Below are positions 15,309 through 22,872 of a stretch of 64,000 nt of DNA, piece after piece (within the stretch, counting starts at the first letter, position 1; each line of letters starts with the position of its first letter). The translations under genes were made by a program, and so were the position numbers. Source of the stretch: Streptomyces violascens (lineage in GTDB: Bacteria > Actinomycetota > Actinomycetes > Streptomycetales > Streptomycetaceae); the NCBI RefSeq assembly GCF_014649955.1, contig NZ_BMUA01000010.1:124001-188000 (forward strand). The letters are read 5' to 3'. The notes beneath the pieces were generated by a model, which was given only the letters and a program-made list of their open reading frames with translations, had not been told where the DNA came from and searched no databases.

Positions 15309-16610
15309 TTACCGGATGTGACCGTCGCCGGTCACGATGTACTTCGTCGAGGTCAGCTCGGGCAGTCCCATGGGGCCGCGGGCGTGCAGCTTCTGGGTGG
15401 AGATGCCGATCTCCGCGCCGAAGCCGAACTGGCCGCCGTCGGTGAACCGGGTGGAGGCGTTGACGGCGACGGTGGTGGAGTCGACGAGCTGGGTGAAGCG
15501 GCGGGCCGCGGCCTGGGAGGTGGTGACGATGGCCTCGGTGTGCCCGGAGGTCCACCGCCGGATGTGGGCGACGGCGGCGTCCAGGGAGTCGACGACCGCG
15601 GCGGCGATGTCGTACGAGAGGTACTCGGTCTCCCAGTCCTCCTCGGTGGCCGCGACGACGGTGGCCTTGGAGGCGCCGGCGTGGGCCCGCACCCGCTCGT
15701 CGGCGTGCACGGTGACCCCGGCGTCGGCCAGTGCGTCCAGGGCGCGCGGCAGGAAGGCGGCCGCGATGTCCTGGTGGACGAGGAGGGTCTCGGCGGAGTT
15801 GCACACCGAGGGGCGCTGCGCCTTGGAGTTGATGAGGATGTCGACGGCCATGTCGAGGTCGGCCTGGGCGTCGACGTAGACGTGGCAGTTGCCGGTGCCG
15901 GTCTCGATGACGGGGACGGTGGATTCCTCGACGACGGTGCGGATCAGGGAGGCGCCGCCGCGCGGGATGAGCACGTCCACCAGGCCCCGGGCGCGCATCA
16001 ACTCCCGTACGGAGTCCCGGGATTGGCCGGGTACGAGCTGGACCGCGTCGGCGGGCAGGCCCGCGCCTTCGACGGCGTCGCGCAGGACGCCCACCAGCGC
16101 GGTGTTGGAGGCGTACGCGGAGGACGAGCCGCGCAGCAGGACGGCGTTGCCGGACTTGAGGCAGAGGGCTGCGGCGTCCACGGTCACGTTGGGGCGGGCC
16201 TCGTAGATGATGCCGACGACGCCGAGCGGGACGCGGATCTGCCGCAGGTCGATGCCGTTGGGCAGGGTGGAGCCGCGGACGACCTCGCCGACGGGGTCGG
16301 GCAGGGCCGCCACGTCGCGTACGTCGGAGGCGATGGCGCGGATCCGCTCGGGGTCGAGGGTGAGCCGGTCGATGACGGTCTCGCTGGTGCCGGCCTCGCG
16401 GGCCTGGGCGACGTCGACGGCGTTGGCCTCGACGATCTCGGCGCTGCGCGCTTCCAGGGCGTCCGCGATGGCGAGCAGGGCCTCGTCCTTGACGGCGCGC
16501 GGAAGTGGCGCGATCTCGGCGGCCGCGGTGCGCGCCCGCCGGGCGGTCCGGGTGACCGGGGAGATGTCGTCGGAGTCGGCGGCCGGGGAGGGCTGGGTGT
16601 GCGAAGCCAT
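15309..16610 (-). CDS. proA: Gamma-glutamyl phosphate reductase
   Basis: NADPH-dependent reduction of gamma-glutamyl phosphate to glutamate semialdehyde, the second proline-synthesis step. 433 residues, full length. Family marks include IPRGGASLIRTV, VPVIETGTGNCHVYVD, and the catalytic Cys in RPSVCNSAETLL. ATG at 16610. proB lies upstream on the same strand with one gene between them, a common Streptomyces arrangement. Confidence 0.97.
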   Translation of the reverse strand: MASHTQPSPAADSDDISPVTRTARRARTAAAEIAPLPRAVKDEALLAIADALEARSAEIVEANAVDVAQAREAGTSETVIDRLTLDPERIRAIASDVRDVAALPDPVGEVVRGSTLPNGIDLRQIRVPLGVVGIIYEARPNVTVDAAALCLKSGNAVLLRGSSSAYASNTALVGVLRDAVEGAGLPADAVQLVPGQSRDSVRELMRARGLVDVLIPRGGASLIRTVVEESTVPVIETGTGNCHVYVDAQADLDMAVDILINSKAQRPSVCNSAETLLVHQDIAAAFLPRALDALADAGVTVHADERVRAHAGASKATVVAATEEDWETEYLSYDIAAAVVDSLDAAVAHIRRWTSGHTEAIVTTSQAAARRFTQLVDSTTVAVNASTRFTDGGQFGFGAEIGISTQKLHARGPMGLPELTSTKYIVTGDGHIR

Positions 16611-16684
16611 GTCCGCAGACTAATGGGCGCCGGGAGGTCGTTCTGACCGTATTCCACTCCCCGAGACGGTGCCGGGGAGCGGGG

Positions 16685-17080
16685 TCAGAAAGGGTGGACG
16701 CCCACGGGTGCGGCCGGCGGCGGCCCGTATCCCTCGGCGAGTCGCTGGTGGTAGGTGCCGCGGTCGATGACTTCGAGGCCGACGATCTCCCAGGGAGGCA
16801 GTCTGGCCGTGGAGCGGTGTTCGCCCCACAGGCGCAGGGCGACGGCGGCCGCGTCGTGCAGGTCGCGGGCCTCTTCCCAGTAGCGGATCTCGGCGTGGTC
16901 GTTGGCGTAGCGGCTGGTCAGCAGGAACGGGTGGTCGTGGGCGAGCTGTTCGAGGCCGCGGCGGACCTCTTTCAGCGGGGCCTCGGCTCCCGAGACGCTG
17001 AGCGTGATGTGCCACAGCCGGGGGGTGTCCCTGGGCTGTTCGGGTACCTCTCTCCGTTCGACGTCGGCCCCCGTCCCCAC
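16685..17080 (-). CDS. Conserved hypothetical protein between proB and proA
   Basis: About 131 residues if GTG at 17080 is the start; the frame extends to an ATG at 17221, but the extra part is Arg/Pro-rich and reads like non-coding sequence. The core (RLWHITLSVSG...LEQLAHDHPFLLTSRYANDHAEIRYWEEARDL) is soluble with mixed charge and regular hydrophobic spacing. I do not recognise a named family. Its conservation between proB and proA in streptomycetes (from memory, SCO2586) suggests co-transcription. No catalytic motif visible. Confidence 0.7.
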   Translation of the reverse strand: MGTGADVERREVPEQPRDTPRLWHITLSVSGAEAPLKEVRRGLEQLAHDHPFLLTSRYANDHAEIRYWEEARDLHDAAAVALRLWGEHRSTARLPPWEIVGLEVIDRGTYHQRLAEGYGPPPAAPVGVHPF

Positions 17081-17296
17081 ACTGGTCAGGGTCCGCTCAG
17101 CCGTCGTCCCTCGGGGCGCCGCCCCCGGGCGCGCTCGTCTCACCGGCGGCCTCCTGTGCTGCTGTGTGCGATGTGGTGCGGTACTGCGCGGGTTGCCGGC
17201 CCGTGTGTACCCCCGCTTCAAAGTTGACCAGCCCGAGGCGGGGCGCGGGGTGGTTTTCCTGAAGGTGTCTGTCTTATGGCTGGACTTTCAGCCGTT

Positions 17297-18424
17297 TCAG
17301 GGGTGCAGGACGACCAGATCGTCCCTGTGTACGACTTCGCGCTCGTAGCCGGGGCCGAGTTCCTTGGCGAGGTCGCGGGTGGAGCGGCCGAGGAGCTGGG
17401 GGATCTCCTTGGCGTCGAAGTTGACGAGGCCGCGGGCGATCGCCCGGCCCTGGGGGTCGCGCAGTTCGACGGGGTCGCCGGCGGAGAAGTCGCCCTCGAC
17501 GGCGGCGATTCCGGCGGGGAGCAGGGATTTGTGGCCTTCGACGACGGCGCGTACGGCTCCGTCGTCGAGGACGAGGGCGCCCTGCGGGGTGGAGGCGTGG
17601 GCGAGCCACAGGAGGCGGTCGGCGGAGCGGCGTCCGGTGCGGTGGAAGTGGGTGCCGGTGGCGCGTCCGGCGAGCGCGTCGGCGGCCTGGCTGGCGGAGG
17701 TGAGGACGACGGGGATGCCGGCGGCGGCGGCGATGCGGGCGGCCTCGACCTTGGTGACCATGCCGCCGGTGCCGACGCCGGCCTTGCCCGCGCTGCCGAT
17801 CTGGACGTGCGCGATGTCGGCCTGGCTGCGGACTTCGTCTATGCGGGAGGTGCCGGGTTTCGACGGGTCACCGTCGTAGAGGCCGTCGACGTCGGAGAGC
17901 AGGACGAGGAGGTCGGCGCGGACCAGGTGGGCGACGAGGGCGGCGAGGCGGTCGTTGTCGCCGAAGCGGATCTCGTCGGTGGCGACGGTGTCGTTCTCGT
18001 TGACGACGGGGAGCGCGCCCATGGCCAGGAGCTGGTCGAGGGTGCGGTAGGCGTTGCGGTAGTGGGCGCGCCGGCTGGTGTCGTCGGTGGTGAGCAGGAC
18101 CTGTCCGACGCGTACGCCGTAGCGGGCGAAGGAGGCGGTGTAGCGGGCGACGAGGAGGCCCTGGCCGACGCTGGCGGCGGCCTGCTGGCGGGCGAGGTCC
18201 TTGGGGCGGCGGCGCAGGCCGAGTGGGGCGAGGCCTGCGGCGATGGCGCCGGAGGAGACGAGGACGATCTCCTTCTCGCCGCCGCTGCGCGCCTTGGCGA
18301 GCACGTCGACCAGCGCGTCGACCCGGTCCGCGTCGAGGCCGCCGGAGGCGGTGGTGAGTGAGGAGGATCCGATCTTGACTACGATTCTGCGGGCCTGTGC
18401 CACCTGCTGCCTTGCCACTGTCAC
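17297..18424 (-). CDS. proB: Glutamate 5-kinase
   Basis: First step of proline synthesis: phosphorylates glutamate. 375 residues with an amino-acid-kinase domain (VKIGSSSLTT, VSSGAIAAGL, NENDTVATDEIRFGDND, GTGGMVTKVEAA) to ~260 and a C-terminal PUA domain (~280-370). GTG at 18424 has no Shine-Dalgarno; a TAGATT hexamer lies 7 nt upstream, so a leaderless mRNA is likely. Feedback inhibition by proline is known for this family. proA lies downstream past one small gene. Confidence 0.96.
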   Translation of the reverse strand: MTVARQQVAQARRIVVKIGSSSLTTASGGLDADRVDALVDVLAKARSGGEKEIVLVSSGAIAAGLAPLGLRRRPKDLARQQAAASVGQGLLVARYTASFARYGVRVGQVLLTTDDTSRRAHYRNAYRTLDQLLAMGALPVVNENDTVATDEIRFGDNDRLAALVAHLVRADLLVLLSDVDGLYDGDPSKPGTSRIDEVRSQADIAHVQIGSAGKAGVGTGGMVTKVEAARIAAAAGIPVVLTSASQAADALAGRATGTHFHRTGRRSADRLLWLAHASTPQGALVLDDGAVRAVVEGHKSLLPAGIAAVEGDFSAGDPVELRDPQGRAIARGLVNFDAKEIPQLLGRSTRDLAKELGPGYEREVVHRDDLVVLHP

Positions 18425-18730
18425 ACGGTGAAATCTATGTCAGGAGGAGGGTCGGGCGCTTGGAAGTTCCAATCGGCGGACAGTCTCAACGTGACCGCAC
18501 AGAGAACCTTTAAGTTCGACAAAGTACGAAAACTGGGGAAGTCATGGCCCGATGGGGTGCTGAAGCGCACACGTCCGTACCTTGCTGTTTCATACCAGCC
18601 GGGCAAATTTAGCGTCTGAAGTGAAACCTCCGCAGCCGCTTCGCCCTCCCTTCTGATGACCAGTCGAACAATTCCATGGTGGGCGCAGGGCGGGACTCGG
18701 CTCACATGGATGCCTCAAGGAGCGTGCCGG
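18425..18730. other. 306-bp divergent intergenic region (proB / PIG-L gene)
   Basis: No gene seen. It is slightly more A/T-rich than its surroundings. On the minus side, TAGATT at 18432-18437 fits a proB -10 box. On the plus side, CAAGGAG precedes the deacetylase ATG; GTTTCA and TAGCGT with 17-nt spacing near 18590-18617 are a weak possible promoter. Confidence 0.4.
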
Positions 18731-20935
18731 ATGCCGTCGTCGCCGTCTCGTAGACGCCTGTTGCAGGTCGCCGGTGGCGGACTTGTGGCGGCGCCTCTTG
18801 CCTACGGAGGATGGCAGTGGCTGGCACCGCAGGACGGTTCGGGCACGCAGGGCTCGTCCACCGGGACGACGACCGGGAAGCCCGCCTCGGCCGCGTCGGA
18901 GCAGTCGTATCTGCACGTGATCGCGCATGCGGACGACGGCATCTACTTCATGAACCCGGACCTGGAGCAGTCGATCCGCAGCGGCGCGCTCTCGGTCACG
19001 GTGTGCATGACCAGTGGTGAGTCGGACGGGCGCAACGCGGCGCCCAAGAGCCCGCAGTTCAAGTCGCTGCCCACCGACCGGCCGGGCTTCGCGCGGGCCC
19101 GGATAAACGGGCTGCGCGCCGCCCACGCGCTGATGGCGACGGGCGACGACAACAGCCCGTGGTCGGTGGAGCCGGTGGAGCTGCTGCCCGGGTTCCGTTC
19201 AGAGCTGCACTATCTGCAGGCCGCTCCGCACGTCCAGCTGATCTACATGGGCCTGTGCGAGGCGCGCTATGTGAGCGTGCCGCGTCCGGTGAGCATGCGG
19301 GGTCTGTGGCTGGGGGCCATCGAGCAGCTGCCGACGCTGCCGGGTACCGGCAGCCCGGTGCGGATGCCCCGCGCCTACACGCGTGACCAGCTCACCGACG
19401 CTCTGGTGGCGACGATCGGGCGGGTCAATCCGACGGTGATACGGACCCTGGATCCCACTCCCCTGCACGCCCCGCGCGAGACGGTGGCGATGATGAGCGC
19501 GCCGACGATACTGCGCGGGCTGAGCTACCTGGACCACCAGGACCACACCGCCTCGGCCCGTTTCATGCAGGCCGCGATGGAGCGTTACTGGGGTGCGGGC
19601 AAGGGCCGTGCCGCGTCGGTGACCAACTACTTCGGCTACCCGACGAACTACACGCCGCCGTCCCTGGACGCGGCGACCACCCGGCGCACCGCGCAGCTCC
19701 TGAACGCGTACGGCTGGGTCGACCACCGCGACTGCGGCGACCCGTCGGGCTGCGGCGACCTCAAGGTGGGCCCGAACGGCCTGAAGGCGGGCGGCGCCGG
19801 CTGGGCGCGCGGCACGCGCACCCGCGCGCCGGGCACCTCGCGCTGGCTGGCGCCGCTCAAGGACGGCCGGCTCGCGGCGTTCGCGGTGCTCAACGGCGCG
19901 GTGCGCTGCTGGGTGGAGCGGGTGGCCGGGCAGGGCCCGTGGGTGGGGCCGTTCGATGTGGTGGGCAGCGCGGGCTCGCCGCTCGACCCGCAGGTGGAGG
20001 TCGTGCGCCACCCGGACGGCACGCTTCAGCTGTTCGCCACGCGTACGGTCCTGCCGTTCAAGGGCAACAAGCACCACAAGGAGCTGGTGTGCGTCCTGCA
20101 GAGCGGCCTCGGCGCCGACGGGGTGCCCAGGTTCGGCGCGTGGACCTCGCTCGGCACGCCGGACGCGAATCCCGACAAGTCGCTGGAGACGGGCTATCCG
20201 GCGACCGCGCTCGCCCCGGACGGCACCGTGCACGTCCTCGCGCGGAACTGGGCGGGCGATGTCGCGATGCGCAGCGGGCGGGGCGGCAAGGACTGGGGTC
20301 CCTGGCAGCTTCTGGACCACCCGCCGGGCAAGCAGCCTCCGCACCCGCTGGTGGTGGAGGGGATCGACGCTCTCGTCGACCCGTCGGGCCGCATCCATGT
20401 GGCGGCCCCGATCGCCAAGACGGTGCTGCACTGGGTGTCCCCGGCGCCCGGCGAGCTGCCGAAGCTGTCGCCGCCGACGGGTGTGACGCCGGCGGGCAGC
20501 GCGGTGAGCCTGGTCGCGGACGGCAGGGGCGGCGTCTCGGCCGTCTACCGCCAGGCAGGCACCGCCCAGGTGGCCGTCGCCTCGCCGGGCGGTCCGGGTG
20601 CCCCGTGGACGGTGGCGCGGCGCACCCCGGCGGGCGGCTACGGGCGGGTCGCCGCGTACCGGCTCGGTGGGAAGGGCGGCTCGCTGGTCCTGGCGGTCCG
20701 GGACGACGGGGGCCGGGTCGTGCCGTCGTCGGACGAGTCGGCGCAGCCGGCCTGGGAGAGCCCGGGCGTGCAGTTCGTGGGCATACCGGGCGCGGCGCAG
20801 GACTCCGCGGGCCGGGCCGTGCTCGCCGTGATCGGCACGGACGGCCGGCTGTACGCGTCCCGCCAGACCAGGCCGGGGGCCCGGTTCGGCGAGTGGGCTC
20901 CGGCGGGGAACGAGAGCGCGGGCAACCACGTCTAG
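18731..20935 (+). CDS. Tat-exported PIG-L deacetylase with C-terminal beta-propeller-like domain
   Basis: A 734-residue secreted enzyme. The ATG at 18731 follows AAGGAG. The signal is twin-arginine type: SRRRLLQVAGGGLVAAPLAYG. PIG-L/LmbE N-acetyl-sugar deacetylase domain, residues ~55-330: the metal motif AHADDGIYF corresponds to HPDD, and LDHQDHTASARFM supplies the HxxH metal ligand. Residues ~370-730 form a repetitive beta-rich region with recurring LDPQVEVVRHPDG, GVP.FGAWTSLG and GRIHVAAP elements, like fucose-binding/propeller lectin domains. It probably removes N-acetyl groups from a wall or exopolymer glycan. It opens the glycan block, convergent with gtrA across a strong terminator. 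Confidence 0.85.
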   Translation: MPSSPSRRRLLQVAGGGLVAAPLAYGGWQWLAPQDGSGTQGSSTGTTTGKPASAASEQSYLHVIAHADDGIYFMNPDLEQSIRSGALSVTVCMTSGESDGRNAAPKSPQFKSLPTDRPGFARARINGLRAAHALMATGDDNSPWSVEPVELLPGFRSELHYLQAAPHVQLIYMGLCEARYVSVPRPVSMRGLWLGAIEQLPTLPGTGSPVRMPRAYTRDQLTDALVATIGRVNPTVIRTLDPTPLHAPRETVAMMSAPTILRGLSYLDHQDHTASARFMQAAMERYWGAGKGRAASVTNYFGYPTNYTPPSLDAATTRRTAQLLNAYGWVDHRDCGDPSGCGDLKVGPNGLKAGGAGWARGTRTRAPGTSRWLAPLKDGRLAAFAVLNGAVRCWVERVAGQGPWVGPFDVVGSAGSPLDPQVEVVRHPDGTLQLFATRTVLPFKGNKHHKELVCVLQSGLGADGVPRFGAWTSLGTPDANPDKSLETGYPATALAPDGTVHVLARNWAGDVAMRSGRGGKDWGPWQLLDHPPGKQPPHPLVVEGIDALVDPSGRIHVAAPIAKTVLHWVSPAPGELPKLSPPTGVTPAGSAVSLVADGRGGVSAVYRQAGTAQVAVASPGGPGAPWTVARRTPAGGYGRVAAYRLGGKGGSLVLAVRDDGGRVVPSSDESAQPAWESPGVQFVGIPGAAQDSAGRAVLAVIGTDGRLYASRQTRPGARFGEWAPAGNESAGNHV

Positions 20936-20946
20936 GAGATGACGGA

Positions 20947-20980
20947 GGGGGCGGACACCCTGTGGTGTCCGCCCCCTCCC
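20947..20980. terminator. Perfect 15-bp bidirectional terminator
   Basis: GAGGGGGCGGACACC pairs completely with 20966-20980 around the loop CTGT. Lies between the convergent deacetylase and GtrA genes. Confidence 0.8.
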
Positions 20981-20998
20981 TTGCTTCTCGCGGCGCCG

Positions 20999-21427
20999 CT
21001 ACTTCACCGGGATCTTCGGCGCGACCGCCTCGGGTTCGCTCGCCTCCTGGTGCCCCGACACCAGGATCTTGCGGGACAGCACATAGGTGAACGGGATCGC
21101 CACCACGGCGGCGACCAGCGGGGCGATCGTCTTGTTCATCCCGACCCAGTGCACCAGGGCGAACAGGCCCGCGCTCTGCACCACGAAGTTGGTGACGTTG
21201 GTGAGCGGGAAGAGCAGGAACTTCTTCCAGGTCGGCTTGGTGCGGTAGGTGAAGTAGGTGTTGAGGAAGAACGAGCCGACCATGCTGAGCAGGAAGGCGA
21301 TCGTGTACGCCACGAAGTACGGCAGGTGCGCGAGGTGCAGCAGCGGCCAGTAGAAGGCGTAGAAGGTGCAGGTGTTGACGCCGCCGACGAAGCCGAAGCG
21401 GATCACCTGTCCGAGCTGACTGGGCAT
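20999..21427 (-). CDS. GtrA-family membrane protein
   Basis: A 142-residue protein with four hydrophobic helices and the family opening GQVIRFGFVGGVNT; the loop SFFLNTYFTYRTK is typical. GtrA proteins are thought to flip undecaprenyl-linked sugars for envelope glycan modification. Its ATG overlaps the stop of the upstream glycosyltransferase gene by one base (TGATG), so they are translationally coupled. Together they form a GtrA/GtrB-type pair. Confidence 0.88.
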   Translation of the reverse strand: MPSQLGQVIRFGFVGGVNTCTFYAFYWPLLHLAHLPYFVAYTIAFLLSMVGSFFLNTYFTYRTKPTWKKFLLFPLTNVTNFVVQSAGLFALVHWVGMNKTIAPLVAAVVAIPFTYVLSRKILVSGHQEASEPEAVAPKIPVK

Positions 21428-22419
21428 CAGACCACCTTGTGCGGCTGGCCGTTGCGGTAGACCTCGCGCCGCTCGACGCCCTCGGGCTTGCCCGGGAAGC
21501 CGTGCGACTCCTTGACCAGGAAGTGCGGGCGACGCTTGGTCTCGTAGTAGATGCGGCCGATGTACTCGCCGATCAGGCCCAGCATCACCATCTGCACGCC
21601 GCCCATGCCGACGATGATCGCGACGAGGGTGACATAGCCCGGAGAGTCGACGCCGTGGGTCATCGCGGCCACCGCGATCCACACGGCGTAGACCGCGGCG
21701 AGACCCACCAGGGTCAGGCCGAGCCAGATCGCGATGCGCAGCGGACGGTTGTTGAAGGAGATCAGGCCGTCCATGCCGTAGTTCAGCAGGGACCCGAACT
21801 TCCACTTCGTCTCGCCGGCCTCGCGGGCGGCGTTCTGGTAGTCGAAGGTGACGGTGTCGAAGCCGATCCAGGAGAACAGGCCCTTGGAGAAGCGGTTGTA
21901 CTCGCCGAGCGAGAGCAGCGCGTCCACGGCGGGCCGCGACAGCATGCGGAAGTCACCGACACCGTCGGTGAGCTCGACGTCGACCCACTTGTTGACCGCT
22001 CGGTAGTAGAGGCGGCTCAGGGCGGAGCGGACCTTCTTGTCGCCCTCGCGGGTGCGGCGGGCGATGATCTGGTCGTGCCCCAGCTCGTACAGGCCGAGCA
22101 TCCGCTCGATGAGCTCCGGCGGGTGCTGGAGGTCGGCGTCCATGATGACCACGGCGTCGCCGGTGGCCTCGCGCAGACCGGCGAGCATACCGGCCTCCTT
22201 GCCGAAGTTGCGGCTGAAGGAGACGTAGCGGGTGGCGTCCGGGTACTTCTCGGAGAGCGCCCGCAGATGCGTGAGCGTCTTGTCCCGGCTGCCGTCGTCC
22301 ACGTAACAGATCTCGTACTCGATCGCGAGGGTGTCGAGCACGCTGCGGGTCTTGGCGTCGAATTGGTCGATGACCGCTTCTTCGTTGTAACAGGGGACGA
22401 CGACCGACAGCTTCATCAT
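21427..22419 (-). CDS. GtrB/DPM1-like GT2 glycosyltransferase with two C-terminal helices
   Basis: A 330-residue enzyme. The cytoplasmic GT2 domain spans residues 1-230 (VVVPCYNEEAVI, YVDDGSRDKT, MDADLQHPPELI with DxD-type metal site, TKWKFGSLLNYG). Two membrane helices (~236-260 and 270-300) follow. This is the architecture of polyprenyl-phosphate glucosyl/mannosyl transferases that make the lipid-linked sugar donor passed to GtrA. Start: ATG at 22419 or 22416 (MMKLSVVVPC). Divergent from the polymerase gene, with a 453-bp spacer. Confidence 0.9.
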   Translation of the reverse strand: MMKLSVVVPCYNEEAVIDQFDAKTRSVLDTLAIEYEICYVDDGSRDKTLTHLRALSEKYPDATRYVSFSRNFGKEAGMLAGLREATGDAVVIMDADLQHPPELIERMLGLYELGHDQIIARRTREGDKKVRSALSRLYYRAVNKWVDVELTDGVGDFRMLSRPAVDALLSLGEYNRFSKGLFSWIGFDTVTFDYQNAAREAGETKWKFGSLLNYGMDGLISFNNRPLRIAIWLGLTLVGLAAVYAVWIAVAAMTHGVDSPGYVTLVAIIVGMGGVQMVMLGLIGEYIGRIYYETKRRPHFLVKESHGFPGKPEGVERREVYRNGQPHKVV

Positions 22420-22872
22420 CAGTGCTTTCCAGTAGAGGAGCGGCAGGTGCGGGTGCGGAGCGCCCCACCGATGGCGACAGCGAGCAGGGTGACGGGTGCC
22501 GGACCGCTCACCACCGGTCCGGACTTCAGCCCGGGAGTATGGTACGAGCAGGTGACGAGGGAGCCCCTCCCGGGCGGAGGACGGCCTGGAGCCAGTGGCC
22601 GCCGCCGCGCCCCGGGCCGGTGGCCTGCGGGGCGTCGGCCACCCTGTCGAGTGTCCCACGGGCGAAGCGGCCCCCGGTTCGGCGCCGCTTCTCCTTATAG
22701 AGGGGCAGGGGCTCGCGGGGGTTGCCTTCCCGCCACACATTCGGGTGGAAAACCCGCGCGGGCCTGACGACGGCCCTTTTGCCGGGTGGCCGGGTGCGAC
22801 CGGGCGGCTGCAGAGCACGGTAGGAATACCAGGTAGCGTTGAAGCGCCTGCGAGTAGAACAAGTGGATTGAG
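22420..22872. other. 453-bp divergent intergenic region (gtrB-like / polymerase gene)
   Basis: No gene seen; the small ORFs in it have no coding bias. The most A/T-rich spot is CTTATAG near 22694-22700, which reads TATAAG on the minus strand and may be a -10 element for the leftward GtrB/GtrA genes, giving a 5' leader of about 270 nt. On the plus side GTAGGAATACC near 22819-22830 is a weak possible -10. No strong hairpin. Confidence 0.35.
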
